Positions 33,368 through 48,700 of a stretch of DNA of 64,000 nt are shown piece after piece. Numbering within the stretch: position 1 is the stretch's first letter; every line of letters starts with the position of its first letter. Origin of the DNA: Siphonodentalium dalli (Eukaryota > Mollusca > Scaphopoda > Gadilida > Siphonodentaliidae); NCBI GenBank assembly GCA_032622095.1, contig CP136061.1:217712373-217776372 (forward strand). The letters run 5' to 3'. The notes under the pieces were generated by a model. The model was not told the origin of the DNA. It searched no databases and saw nothing but the letters and a program-made list of their open reading frames with translations. The position numbers were made by a program, and so were the translations under genes.

Positions 33368-33582
33368 CAGTATTATGCCCGAAGTATATGACCCTTTAAC
33401 CACAGCAGAATTATGGGAAATTTTACAGGATTTAGTCGGAAATATGGCTTGTTGCCATTCATTGGAAAACTCTTGATGAGAGCTTTCCGATGAATGGCAA
33501 CAAGCCATATTTCCGACTAAATCCTGTAAAATTTCCCATAATTCTGCTGTGGTTTATGGATCGATAATTTAGGACATTACTG
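33368..33582. mobile_element. mariner-like MITE just upstream of TRMT2B
   Basis: CAGTATTATGCCC left end and GACATTACTG right end, TA on both sides, long near-perfect palindrome. It ends 57 bases before the TRMT2B ATG. Confidence 0.85.
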
Positions 33583-33639
33583 TAATTTGTCAACATTTGA
33601 TAATTAGGCATTTTTTTCCATGTTTAAAATTTCTGCATT

Positions 33640-33779
33640 ATGCTTTCCAGAGCGATGAAATTTAAAATCATCTGCCAATTTTGCCAGAGAGCTCGATACA
33701 CAACTCGCTCTTATCTGAAGGTTGATGGCAATAGATTAGCCAATGTCTTATCAATCACAGAGGAGAACCAGTACCAGAG
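33640..33779 (+). CDS. TRMT2B: TRMT2B exon 1 (residues 1-47)
   Basis: Start MLSRAMKF, Arg/Cys/Thr-rich presequence, ends NQYQ plus two bases. The donor is GTTTGT, weak but GT. Phase joins exon 2 as Arg47. An inner Met at 33655 is an alternative start. Confidence 0.75.
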
Positions 33780-36700
33780 GTTTGTTTTAGATTTAACTTA
33801 AATCCTCAATTACTGATGGACATATTTATTATACCGAAGATGTCGTGTCTTCTGATGTGTTTTGCTATTTTTCTTTGCCAAACTTTGAGTCTATATTTAT
33901 GGATTAATTTGGATCAGATTTCTTGTATAGCGGGTCTGGCTCATCCTGGATTTAACTATTATAGTTAAATTGACTTGCTAATTACATGCACTTGATGTTC
34001 AACCCAAAATCAGATATGATGAAGATTGTTGGAAAACAGGATTACCTGCAGCGTATCAGTACCACCTAAGTAAAGGTAAATTACTCCCCTTGCTCCCTAA
34101 TATAAAATGCGGCTCTGAGACTAATTCCGACACTCCTGAGGTATAATGCTACAATATATGTGATGCTATGTTTAGGAGAGACAATAAGGCTCAATGTTGA
34201 GTACACAATTTATTATGGCAGGAATGAGACAAGCTCATCGTGTGTTACTCAGTATAATACATTAATTTACATTACATTCATCTCCATCAACACACATCTG
34301 TCATTCAACTCTCATCATTCGCTCAGAACAGCAAATATTTTTCTGACATAAAAATTACAGACACCAACAAATAAGGGTGTATTGCACAATACAATTAGCT
34401 ATAAAAATTATGAGATACATATCAATTGAATTCATATTCACTGCTATCACTTATTGTCAACTTCCCATACAGGCACAAGCTCAAACTTTACATATCTTAA
34501 ATATTCAAGTCAATAGATGAGTAAGTTTCCAGTTAGCTGCATGTTCACATCATATGAGTATTGAAGTATGACGCTAGGTGAAGGCTGTTCCAGTTTGTGA
34601 GATATATTATAATTTCCGATCAATTCAATGCCGGAAAGCAGGGCAGTCGCTGGGCAGGGAATAATTAAGTATTAATGCTTTTATCCCAATAAAGGTTTCT
34701 ATGTGAATATTCAAGGGTCAGCAGTCTTCTATCATTTATCTGAGTCATGATGAAGGAAGCTCTGTAGTGAAAAGTTTGTGCTATTAAAAATGGCATACAT
34801 TGCATCTGCTACAAAACAGACTTGTGCAATTTGTTGCATAACAAAGAAGTTTGTACAACTTTTTGATTAACCCTTCCATGATTGGAGCTTCCTGAAGTTT
34901 TTGCGAAAAACCTTGTGCCAATGCATTCTCTTCTATATGCGAGTCTCCCAAAGGGATCCTCGCATATAAGAGAATACATTGGGCTAACAATATTTACCTT
35001 GACCTTGTATTTAGCCAGTGCATTCTCTTATATTTGCGAGGCTACCTATGGGAGATTATATAGTATAGTCAAATTTAACTACGATAGTTGAATCCAGGAT
35101 GCCTGACCTGTGTAATGTGCCATGTAACGATGGCAGATGTAGTGAAATAGGATTGTTTGCAACAACTAACACGGCCATTATTAAAATACAGTAATGCCCT
35201 AAATAATCAACTCCTTAACCACAGCAGAATTATGGGTAACTTTTCAGGATTTTGTCGGAAATATGTCTTGTTGCCATTCATCGGAAAGCTCTCAGTGAGA
35301 GCTATCTGTTCCGATGAATAGCAACAAGCCATATTTCCGACTAAATCCTGAAAAATTACCCATAATTCTGATGTGGTTAAGGAGTCGATTATATAGGACA
35401 CTACTGTAGTTTACTATATACATTGTTTTTTAATGTTATAATTATATACAACATCTTTCTTCAATTTGTTCATATTAGCCTCCAAAAAATGCGAAAATTA
35501 CTACTTTAGAAAAAATAACAGTACTTTTTCTTAACAGCATCAGTTTACCCTACCAGCATCATGGTAATTCACAGGACCCACCAGCATCATAGCAAATTAG
35601 TAGAACCACTTAACCAAGGATGGCTTGTAAATAAAATAGACATTTATGAAGCAATATAGTCACAGCATAATAAATATTCTTTGATTCATTTATTGATTGG
35701 TAACATCCGTTTTGTTTTCAGGCTTGCTGACCTATTCACCTCACTGTGGCAATATTCATACACTAGGCAACTAGATGTAAATATCCTTAATCACTAGATA
35801 AGTACTGTAAAATGTATAGTTCACTATTTATCTTGTTTATTACTGTGAAATAGAGCAAGATAGAGAGTTTGATAGGTAATATTTCCAAAAAAAGCACACT
35901 GCATTATCCAGCTTATTATGATCCCAACTGGTGTACCATCTGAAATCATTACTGTCTGCAAAAAATATATATTTTTCATGGCATATTATATTTTTTGGTA
36001 GGCATTTGCAGAACTATTTTTTTCAGGAAAAATCACCATAAAACAACATAATGTCTGAAAAGATGAATCAGTATATGTCTGCCAGATTATTGCAAACCTG
36101 GCAAAGCCTGGCCGGGTGAATAATATTTATGTTGTTTTATGTTGTATTGGTCCTTAGAATTTATCTCTCATATTGTGAAGGTGAACAGTTGTTATAATAC
36201 TATTGGCTGTAACATACATTGGTTATAGAGGATAATGATTTTCCCCTTCAAACTGATAGTTTGAAATCGAGATTTTTTGAAAATTCACGAATGGGGTCAC
36301 ACTATTTTTCGCTCAATTTTAATTTCGTAAACTGACAAGTGAAAATAGTACTGGTCAAATTAAGATACAAGTAATGTAGTGCTTATCCCCCCCCCAAGTC
36401 TCTAAGCATATTTACATTTACAGTATTACCTCAGCTTTAGTGCAATTCCTTGTCAAACGAATGCTGCCATTTTGCTTGCACTTCATTAGAATGGTAAGAA
36501 ATGCAGTTCTATTTGTTAAAACAATGAACAGTACATCATATTGAGCCAGTGTCTTTATCGACGGCTGAGTTCTATAGTGTTCCAAGTCCATTTTGGCAGG
36601 AAATTGAGATATTGGTATCCTTTGATTCGTCGAGAGATTTCCTTCCAGATATCTTGTTTAACATATAACAAATTTGATTGAGAGGCTAAGGAAGTCTATA

Positions 36701-39700
36701 CCATCTCCAAAACTCACTTTTTTGTCAGTGAAATATTGTTCTATCTCCTGTGGACCAATGGATTGATTTATTTTCTACCACTAGTCCAAGTCTGCTCTTA
36801 TGTAAACCAGCTTATAGGATTGAGATAACGAGATGCCCTTTTATGTCCGAGACCATCCCGATACCATTTCTATGATGAGTTTCACACGTTAGTGACTGAT
36901 TTTGACCTTGGTCGTACTCATTTTGGTGGAATTATTGCCATTTTTCGACATAGAATCCTGGGACGCATCTTTTGTCCAAACTGTATTCCATCATTTTCCA
37001 GTAAATATTTTTCAAACTTGACACAGAAGTTAACCAGCATGGGAACCTGCGCACCTGCCATTTTGAGTTCAGTCCCAGTCATTTTGGCGGAGTTATTGCC
37101 ATTTTTCGACATAGAATCGTACATCCTGGAATGCATCTTTTTCAACTTAGAATTTTGTTGATTTTCCAATTTGAGATTATATTTCAACTTTAAGAGTTTT
37201 TTTCAGATTTGGTTATTGGTATGCGACTCAGCTATGATACAATGCACAGTAATTGTATCCACATAATATATTTTCTTTTCGTTACCTATCTGGCAAAATA
37301 GGTAATGCAGATAATGTTTTGTTCTATCCCTTTACCCAACAAACCGGCCAAAACCGGCCAAATAAAGCTTCAACAGCCTAAAATATCTTCGGTCTGTCTC
37401 AATAGAACCATACAAATATGGATATCATTGGAACCGGCTCCTTGACCACATTGTGATAGTTACAGTTAGCCCTGTGCCAATGCATTCTCTTATATATGCG
37501 AGTCGACCATAGGTCGCCTCGCATATATAAGAGAATGCATTGGCCTAAAAAAAATCTTTTTTTTAACACTTTTTACCATTTTTTCTTACATTCTTTAACA
37601 ATTTTATAATTTTTAATGTGTTAAGCCAATGCATTCTCTTATATATGCGAGGCGACCTATGGTCGACTCGCATATATAAGAGAATGCATTGGCACAGGGC
37701 CCTTCTGTTGGGTAAAGGGTTAAATAAAATCAGTATGAGCAGGTAGCCATTATGGTATATGTTTCTTTAGTCTATAGTATGATATTAACAAATTCACCTG
37801 TGGTTTGAATTATGAGCATTCTGAAAGTTTAAGTAATTGGCATCATTGCACTGATTCTACCACATTTTTTGTGGTACAATTCAGAACAACTGGAATTTAC
37901 CACAAAATGACATTCATGTATCTATGGGAACACAGGCTGCTTACCAATCAGGACGAGCCTTGTATGCAGGTTTAGACAAGGGTGTATTACAATCTGATAT
38001 AAATGTAAATATGTATCTGTTATCCACACACATTAACACAAATTAAGTTTGTTAATTTCTGTTTACCATATGAACAGTAATGCCCTAAATAATCGACTCC
38101 TTTACCACAGCAGAATTATGGGTAATTTTTCAGGATTTAGTCGGAAATATGGTTTGTTGTCATTTATTGGAAAGCTCTCGGAATTATGGGTAATTTTTCA
38201 GGATTTAGTCTAGAGATATGGCTTTTTGCCATTCATTGGAAAGCTCTCAGTGAGAACAATTCTGCTGTGGTTAAGGAGTCAATTATTTTGGGCTGTAGTA
38301 CAGCAAACATCATGAATGAGTTATCATCTTAGTGTCACATGCTATATGTTCTTTTCAGATCAAGAGATCATATTTAGAACAGTGCTTGCAAAAGCCTAAT
38401 AATTTAGCACACGTGAACAAGCACCCCAAGTATAGAAACATACCACCAGAGTGTTTTCAGCCTGATGGAATGATGTGTGAGTTAGATGAAGTTAGACCAT
38501 GTGTAAGTGTAAATCTCACAATAAATTATATTTCATTTAAGCTGTTCTGATATGGCTCTGTTTGAGTTTTATATACACCAAGGTTTTATGTGGTGCAGTA
38601 TTTGGTGATCTTGTTAAATTTGTTAAGTTGAGCTCCTTCTGCAGCAACTAATTGGTATTGTCATGTAGGTCTCACTTTTCTTTGTAACTCATACTTTTTC
38701 ACTTTTCCTCTACTTTTTATGGTAGACATTCGGTTATTTGCTTCGATCTATTTTCAGTAACATTTCATTGATGTTGATTTGCTTGCATTCCATGAAGTAT
38801 GGATGCAAAAATGCAAGTTGGTCTGACATATTGTTGTTCCACACATAACAGTTTCAGACTAACTGGCATCCATACTCCAAGGAATGCAACAAAACCAACA
38901 TCCATTTCTTCGTATATTTACGCATTTATGATCATCTGGCAGATTAAAAGAGTATTCAGTGCCCAATTTCAATGCTATTATGGTAGTGCATTGCAAGATG
39001 AGTCTATACAATGTGGAAACAATTGGGGCCTTAGCACGACATCACATGATGTGATTTCAACCAACCAATGTATATGTATTCCATTCCATTGCAAGTGTAA
39101 ATATTCCTGTTTAAGCCTGAAAATGCCACAAGGAACAAGAATTCAGTGAACTATGGAACTAATATTCATGGTGTTAAGAACACGTCTGGGCTAATTATTG
39201 GACGTCTTGGAGGTGAGTTTTGTTTAGAACTATAATATAGCCTTTTTAGCTCAACTTTTGTCAAGTTTGAGCTATTGCCATGGGTTGTCGTCCATCTGTG
39301 TGTGGGGGAATCCATCCGTCTGTCAACAATTTCCATTAGCACACCCTACAAACTTCATATGTATCTTCAGGGTGACCTCTACATGGGATCCATCAATTTT
39401 TTCAAATTTTTTTTATAACATGGCCACCAGCAGTCAATTTCAATTTGAATCCATCGCCACACCCTGCAGCCCGCATTTATTGGAGAATTGTTTTGAAAAT
39501 TTACAGGAATGTTTAGGATCACCTCTAGATGGGAGCTATCAAATTTGAACAATATTTGATGAAAAACATGGCCACCGGAAGCCATCTTGGATTTTACTCT
39601 TTTCATGACAAAATCCTTTGGCACACACTACAGACCACATCCCTCATCCGATCATCACCAGACTTCATATGGATCATCGAGTGATCACTAGATGAAAGCC

Positions 39701-42700
39701 ATCAAATTTTACCAGATTTTGTTGAAAAACATGGCTGCCAGCGCCCATCTTGGAGTTTACTCTTTGTATGACTAAACCCTTTGGCACGCCCTGCAGATGA
39801 TATCCTCATCTGATCGTTACTAAGCGTCATATGGATCTTCGGGATGACCACTAGATGGGAGTCATTAAATTTTTTCAATTGTTTTTTTAAAACTATGGCT
39901 GCCAGCAGCCATCATGGATTTAATCTTTGCGTGACTATATTCTTTGGCACACTCTACACAAACCACATCAGTCATTCGATCGTCACCAAACTATGTATGG
40001 ATCTTCGGGGTGACCACTAGATGGGAGCCATCAATATTTTCTGAATTTTGTCAAAAAACATGGCTGCTGGTGGCCATCTTGGATTTAATTTATATATATC
40101 TCTTCATGTTGGGATCTAGTATAACTGAGACATTTCAACTTTCCACATTCCTAATCGTTCCGTTGACTGTAACACATGAAATTATCCCCCGCTCCAAGTT
40201 GAGCTACAGTGTCATTGACACTTTCATTTTAAGTCCTGTCAGTGGTATCCATACTATAAAAGGGAGACTATTCCATGCATATTTTGTTGCACCAGTAATT
40301 TGGTTTATAAAGTTATAAGACCAATGTAAATAACAGTAAATTTGAGGTAACATAAGAAATTAAAAATAATTCGAGTTGGAAAGGTAGAGTAGACAAGGGT
40401 GCAGTCTCCTATTTACCTACATTTTGAACCCATTAATTTAAAAATTACTATTCCGATCATTAACCATTCTGTACTAAATGGATTCCCCTGCCCAGTTATA
40501 TAAATATGCTTTGGAATGATCTATTATTCATTTGGAGGGATGTTAAGCAGACGAAAATATAATACAAGTGCAGAAGAATTCATATTCATTGGTGGGAAAT
40601 GTTTAGATAATATGTACAAACAATTTATTATCTGAACATTTCCTATGGGAACTACTTCTCAATGAGTATTTAGTACGAAAAGAGTTAATATCTATGGAAT
40701 GTAGACGCTCATGTCACAAGTGAAACAGCACCTGCATTCCACAAGTTATCTTCATCAAATGACAGTAAAGCAGTGCCCATAATCGCGTGCACAGCATCCA
40801 GTTTTCCAGAAAATTTATTGATTTATAATTCATTGTAATTCTAGTCGAAAATATGTTATATGGAGTACATGTAATTACTAATATTCAAATTGTTAAATGC
40901 ATTAATTACAACGCCTTTCTAGTCACCTAACACTTTCTGTGAATGCCTTGTTTCAGATCAGTGGGCAAATATATTTTGCATATAAACTGAGTATTATAAC
41001 AAACAAATTGTACAAACAACATTATCAAGCACGAATCAATGTAAATAATAATAAAATTAACACTTTAGAGCAGTTATATTAGGTCTACACCCCTTATCAA
41101 CCTGAATAGAGTGAGATCCAATGTGATAGCCTTTGAGCAAATCGTACTTCCCCTACAGATAGGCCTAAACCTCAGAACAAACATGCACCCTTGCCCTATT
41201 CCCATAACCCCAGAGTAGATCATTGCCATTGTCTTGGCTATTTAATTGAAATATCTATATTATACCAAAAAGCTGAACACTATGTTCACAAAACATTTTA
41301 TGTTATTGCACATGCACCATGGCGATGGATTTCAGGGTAGCAGGTGCGTCCATTTTTAATTTTGTTTTCACGACAACATCATTAAAACATATGCTCATAC
41401 ATTCATGGTGTTGTGATTTTAATTTTTGAGATTATTACTCTTTAAATTGCGATCAAAGGCAACATTTTATAAAATTAGAACAGTATAATATCTATCTGCA
41501 TAATATTAAAAATGTCCTTTTTTAATAGAAAATTTTACGATGTTATATTCACGGTAGTATGATATTAATTACCATAGAACTACCGTAACAACATAAATAT
41601 CGCTCCAGCCACCAAGCGTAAAACGGCATAAATATCGTTTTACCTGCCACAGGGTAAGTTTATTCCAAACTTTGTTTCAGGGGAGAAGTGCATAATTGTG
41701 AAGCCAACATATCTTGCAAATATGAATGATCATCACAAAGAAGTGACAGAGGTAAGGACATCATAGAAATCTATATTTAGGACATGCGTATTCATTTTGT
41801 TGCAGACTGCAGAGTATGGATGCCAGTTGGATTAGAATTTTATTTAGAAAGTGAAAAATGTCAAACCAACTTGCATCCATACTCCATGAAGCGCAAGATC
41901 CAGTGTCCTTGTTCGAGTTCCACAGAGCGAAATCAGTTATACATTTAAATATAACTGGTATGTTGAAAAAAGGATAGTGGTATAATCCGAGTAGATTAGC
42001 TAGGGAAACATTACAAATTTTGTTGTGACAAGTATTAGTGAGAGAAAGATAATATATGCAATCAATGTCTTTTTCAATGCATCTGTCGGCGAATAGAAGT
42101 GTCGGATGCCGAATTACATATTGTATAATTTCGCGAAGCGAATTTTTACTATAGTGTGTAGTTCCGCATCAGACTCCTCTATACACCGACAGATGCATCG
42201 AAAATGGCACTGCTTTCTTATGATTAAGACAATCCGCATAAATTAGTTGGTGATCAAACTAGTTTTATGAAGAAACTATATTAAAAAAAACAAAATAGTA
42301 AAACTACCCAAGTGATACTTGTGTCTGGACTTCATCTGGTCTTTAAACAGAAATTGGGTCAACAATAAATTGGACGGCCGACCGGAACGATAAACTGCAC
42401 AAAAGTAAGACACCACACCCGTAAACTATTGTGTAAAAAACTTGCTTGTGTAAAATTTACTTAGTAAAAATGATTCTAGAACATCTGTTGTCATCAACAC
42501 ACTCAGAGTCGATAGAAATTCCGAAGCGGTGTTCCCAAACTTCCCCACCGAATTTGCAGTCTCTGATGACAAACTCGAAAGGTAAACAATTGCTATAATG
42601 TTCATTCATGTCATATTATCATTTGCACAAAGCTGGATAGTGGAATAGTTATGTAAAACATCATGATGTGGGGTGACCATTGGTTCCGCCCAATTTCTTC

Positions 42701-45700
42701 AAGTAGCACTACGCGTTGTGATGCAGAAACTACATTTCCCTCGACTGATAGAGATTGTCGCTACCAAGCGTATCTAAGGGCATTGGCCAATCAAATGCAT
42801 GCATTTAAGCGAAAGTAGTTGTAATTATATAACAATATATGTAGCCACATAAGTATTCATGAAATGTCATAGACAAATTCTTGAACATGCAGGATGTCGT
42901 TTTGACTGTCTCAAACATTGGTCACCATTACAACTGCAAAGTTTTGGTGACAAAATAGGTAACAAAAATATCCACACTAAAATATCCTTGGATTTTGCAT
43001 CGAAATGCTTCCATAATTGGATATGTATACCGTGTATACCATGAAAATATAAGTCTTTGATATTTTGTGAATGTGCTGTGAGCTAGATATATGACCATGT
43101 CAAATGACAATTAAAGCCATTATCAACTGGAATATGATGTTTGCTTCGTTCATGATATATACAGATAAATAATAACTATTCTAATTTCTAAATCTGTAGG
43201 TCCTTGAGAAGTTTGTCAGATGGTCGTCATTTCCAGCAAGTACAGAGAAGCTTGATGAGAGTTCTTGGCGGGAAGCTATTGTTAGAGGAACGATTACCAA
43301 TGAAACCATGATAATAATGAGCTTCAGGCCAGGCAGTTCCCAGGTATATTCATGGGGTAGGAATTGAATGAATCAGGTTGTGAGGGAAATGATTAGATAT
43401 TAAGGTCACAACAAATGCCATTTGTTGAACTTATTATCTGAACATTTCCTGAATTACTCACCAATGATGCTTTAGTATAGGTTAATATCTGTACCATAAC
43501 CCTTTCTTTACTAAACACTAATTAACAATTAGTTCTCTTAGATAATGTTCAGATGTTTCCCCCACCAATCAATAGCACCCATTCTGCACACAAATTATCT
43601 GTTTATCTGTTTGTCATCTTATGTTTTATGGGGCCCTCAGATGAATAATAGACCATTCTAATGTGTATTTTTATAATTAATTGGGAGAATCCGTACAGTA
43701 AAGAAAGGGTTAAATTATTAATTGTATCCATGCTTATATCAACAATGACATTGGACATTGAAGGGGTAATGTACTCAAATGTTGTTGTTGGATTCTATAT
43801 TCTCTGCCTCGTAGAGTATGGTAACCCTTACCGAGCATGAAGGCTTAATAAGCCTTCAACAAGGATTCGCCAAGGATTCGAGTGCTTATGTCAATCACAA
43901 TAAGCATTCGCTTAGGACTCGAGTGCTTATATCGATCACAGTAAGCACTCGCTTAGGACTCAAGTGCTTATATCGATCACAGTAAGCACTCGCTTAGGAC
44001 TCGAATGCATCGCTTAGGACTCAAGTGATTAAGATGCAGTGCAGGTATAAGCACTCGATAAGGAATCGAATCCTTAGGTCTCCCACATAAGCACTCTGGA
44101 AAATGAGGGCTTGTGGCGAAGGCTAACATTTTCTGTTAACTAATAAAATTTAGACTTCAGCCAGACATATGACTCTAAAATCAGCATTCAAATTAAGGCT
44201 TCAATATATTGTTGGCCTCTTAGCCCTCGATGCTCGACTTAGAATATTTCAATACAAAACTGTTCTGAATCTGAAGCTGCAAATTAACCAAGTCCAACAT
44301 GGAGATATATATGGAAAAATTAATAATTATATGGCAAATTTGTAGTTTTAACAATTTGTTTGGCAATATACATTTGAAAATATTCAGAATTTGTCAAGTT
44401 TCACATGGTGTAAATATTGTGGTTTAATCCGAATTTTAATAAATTAATTAAATAATTAATACAATTAATAATTTTTCAACTTGTAGGACCCCATATGGAA
44501 ATGTCATATAGAAACCTATAGGAAATTCATATTGGAAATGACGATTCACATTAGGAAAATTATAGGACCGTATTTCCTATAGGAAAATTGCCATGGATAA
44601 GAACATTTTGAGACAACCTAAAGCAATAAATAATTTTATAGGAGATTTTGCAATTTTCTCAAGATCTCTATATTTTTCTCAAGATGTGTTGGCCCACTGA
44701 TAATTCAGAACAGCTAGTCTATATCATCCAAGGTACCAATGGAGACCCTCTAGCCACATCCCTGTATAGGTCTGATTCATCTCATTGCCAGTAATAAATC
44801 ACTTTAACATTGTAATCAATCCTACTATTTAATTGGGACAACTGCTTCACTCTGTGTCTATGAGTACCTGTTATGTAATCACCCTGACTTTCCCTCAATG
44901 CAAATTGAGACCAGATGGAATTTTCTCAAATTTCACAAACTTTGGATGGCTCACAATGGGAAGTCATGGGTTTATATTGGTTTTCTTTATGTCACATGCA
45001 GGATTATTTACTGATAGTTTAAATTCAGGTGAGAAAATACTTTGCATTTATTTTATCAAATTATAACATATAGGATGATGTTTATATTTATACTTTATTC
45101 GTAATTTAAGTATTATAAATCACTGGCAATTTAATTTATAGTTAATAACATTTTAAATTGACAGGTCTCCAAAAAATATGAAATTTTGCTGAGGTTGCCT
45201 GACAGATACAGGTCAATTAATTGTCAGCATTACAATTTGCATGGAGTTACAAAAATAATGTTGGGGTCAGCAAAGAAAATAATTATACCATCTATTTAAC
45301 TGTTATTTTAAAAATTCAGCATTAAATAGATGCATGGTATCATAATTTTTCTTTAAAATAACTGCTCAATTTTGTGCATTGATTTTTAAACTGACAATCT
45401 CCATCTGTTGACAATTAACTGCATGAATTGATATTTGGGTAAATACTAAAAAGGTTGTGTGGACTTCTGGTGTTTTATGAATTTTCAGTGTACATAATCT
45501 ATTTATTATTCATAATTAATTAATTATTAGTATATGCATGGTAACATCAATTTCAGAGGAAGATAATGTTGGCATATTGAACAAGTACATTATACACGTC
45601 TTGTTTGAACCTATGGTAATTTAAATGCAGAGGAGCCATGCAATGGGTTCCAAAACTAGTAATATATAGAGCGTTCTTATAATCACGTGATTGGATACGG

Positions 45701-48700
45701 GACGCGCCGCCATGTTGGATGTATATCCTATAGGAGCAATATTGATATAGGAACCTATATGAGACCATATCGCTGCATGGTCCAATGAGTTCCTATTTAA
45801 CAAGAAAATGACAGCAAAGGGCATTAATGCAAAAAGTAAGTTATTAGCATTGTAAAACTAGCATTATATTATAAATTGGATTTCTTATTTTCTTATTATT
45901 TGAACCATTTCCTTCCAGTTAATGCACACATTTAGAATATCTAATCAGCTATCTAATCTCAATTTTGGATATGCCTGCATTTTGATATCATAAACTGAGT
46001 ATCACTCAAAGGTTGGTTTATCAGATGTTAAATCCACAAAAAACATCACCAATATCATTTTTTGGGCATTTTAATAGTTCAATGCTAGCTAAAAATATTA
46101 ATATTCAGTCCAATACAATTTTGATATATTTACAAACAACTGTATCATTCACATAACTCATTTTCTGAAACAAATAATATCATTTCAGTTATTTCTGATG
46201 TAAACATAATTTAAAATTTGTTTACTATTTCTCATTTCAGAATTTGAAAACGACTCCCAGAAAAGAAGTCTGAGACTACATGCATCGCCAGTGGAATTGA
46301 CATATATCCTAAACAATTTATTAGCTTAAGGCCCAATAAGGGGCGACCTACACGGAGCCTGAGAGTACAGAAATCAAATTGCATTAAACATGGACATGAT
46401 AGTGACAGCTAACATAAATTCTTGATATACATATATACTCAAAATTGTTCATTTCACAAATATAAAATTGTTATCACTTCATAATTGTTTTGTTATTTCT
46501 AGCATCTCCAGAATGGATATCCAATTTTGATGACACCACCCATATTCCCATGCATCCTGCGTAGAGTTATCCCTCATTTCCATGCAGTATAGGTAACTCT
46601 ATGAAAACAGGCCATCATTTCACCATAATCTTTAGCATTCGGGGACCAATTTAAGGATTCGAGACATGGTTCGTAAGGCTTCATTTAAGCCTTCATCATT
46701 TGCATATAAGGCTTCGAAGCCTTAAATATAAGCCTTCGAAGCCTTATATGCAAATTATGAAGTCTTATTTATCCTTCGAGTGCTTACGGGAACCAACAAG
46801 CCTTCTATAGGGCCGACTTATTTAAATGAGCTAAACCCTCGAAGGCTTAATAAGCCTTCGAGTGCTTATGGGAGTACTTAGCTCATTTAAATAAGTCGGC
46901 CCTATTGAGGGCTAAATTCTGTTTCGAGTGCTTATTTTGCCTGTAACTGGCCCATTGCATTGATTGAGATAAGGATTCATTTAAGTCTTCATTTGTAAGC
47001 ATTCGAATCCTTCCTGAATGCTTACCGAGGGCTTGTGATTTCGGTAAGGGAACCAGATTTCCATTATTGACTGTCTGCTGAGTGCAAAGTTATGTTACAG
47101 TTGGCAGATAAGCTGGAAAGCAAAAAAAGAATGCTCGTCATCGAGATATTTTTGTACCATTTTCAGGAAACAATGTATCAATTAAATGTTGTTAGCTCAA
47201 TGCCCTTGTCACGCACGTTGTCAGCTTTTGCCATGAGTACAGAACACACGGTGTGTAGAGAGGTTCTCTCAAAGTTTTCAAAGCAAAATTAAGCTGTTTC
47301 ATGGCGAATTTCAGACCAGGGTTTTTTATGTTTCCAGATGAACTCTATGCAGGTAATCTTATTATACTGTTATACTGTGATAAATTCTTTCATAATTTGG
47401 CTATAAGATGTAAGAACTTTCATTATATTTTGTTTGTATCAATCGCCTATGATTTGGGCATAAACATACCTGGTATCAGATATCTGGGTCACATTGCACG
47501 ATGACACCTTGAAATATATGTGAATATTCACAGATGCAACAAAAGAATCTCCAATCTATAGAATTTGACAAGAAAGCCAGGACAATTACAATACAAAAGA
47601 ATTACGAATCAGTTTATGACAGCACAGGTTTGGTATCAGAAGGTACACGACAGCTGTCAATCATTGAGTTCGTGCTAGAGCATCGACAGACAACTGTCAA
47701 TCATTGAGGATTATATTGTGAGATATAATTTTGCGTTCAATTGTTTGGTTGTGAGAGTGGCTTACTGACATTTTTTCTAAGGTGGTAGGCTATACCATCA
47801 TGGTGACACCCACAATCAGAATTTGTTTTACGAAACAGGTTATATGTGAAAGTGGAACTTATTCTCTGCATAATGTTGTCAACATATAATGCACTGGAGC
47901 ATGTAGTTTATGATACATTCCAAACTACAGTGTGACCGTATGGATATATATATATTCACTAAGTTGGCAGCTTAGAATAATTTTATAGATCATTCCCGGT
48001 CAGTCCTTGGGGCGCATCTCAATAGAATTTGCGGAATCCACAAATGTTTTCCGAAAAAAATGTGGTTTTCCAAATTCTTCGCGTCGTGATTTAAAAAAAA
48101 ACTTTCCTCGAATTACTGAAAACGGCACCTTTTTCTTCAAACACTTTCTGAAATTAGGCGCAATCGGACTTGGGGTGATATATTTCTAAAGACGCCAAAA
48201 TTGTGACAGATAAACACACAAATACACACAAACACAGACAAACACTTTTATATAGAATTTTTCAAGTGGGATATATCCAGTTGTAATTTAAAATCCAATT
48301 TGATATAAAGATATGTTGTTAGAACTGTATGTCTGGAACCCTGAGATTTCTCAGGACATCTTTAATAATATTTTCTCGGGAATATGGAATATTATAAACT
48401 TATTTATTCATTGTAGTGTAATGTAGAGCTGGCCAAGAAAGAGTTGAGTGATTACTTTACCACCGGCCCAGGCAGCAGCCCTGACATCTCTTCAATCTAT
48501 ATCTCTACAGGGTGAGTTGGTAGCAGAATCTTTCATTTCTGAATAAATTCTCCCATTACCTAAGCATACAAATATTAAATTAAGCGATTTTGCCCAGTAA
48601 ACTGAATGGTCTAATTTCTTATAATCCCATTATATTCCAGTGAGATTATGGGTAATGTCTGAGAACAGTGCAATATCACATGACACTGCCTTCAGAATTG

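Noticed and set aside
33060-33476. 138-residue ORF before TRMT2B
   Set aside because: Runs through a C-run and into the mariner-like MITE; no protein features.
33655-33657. Second Met as the TRMT2B start
   Set aside because: Kept only as an alternative; the upstream ATG at 33640 is in frame, has A at -3 and gives a more typical presequence.
37467-37695. Regularly repeated 70-bp palindromes that could suggest a CRISPR-like array
   Set aside because: Copies lie inside TTAA-flanked transposons, are dispersed over 55 kb, have no regular spacers, and the host is a eukaryote.
47092-47292. 66-residue ORF in TRMT2B intron 6
   Set aside because: No family match, and TRMT2B exons 6 and 7 join in phase without it. 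Could be an exon of a nested gene but I have no support.
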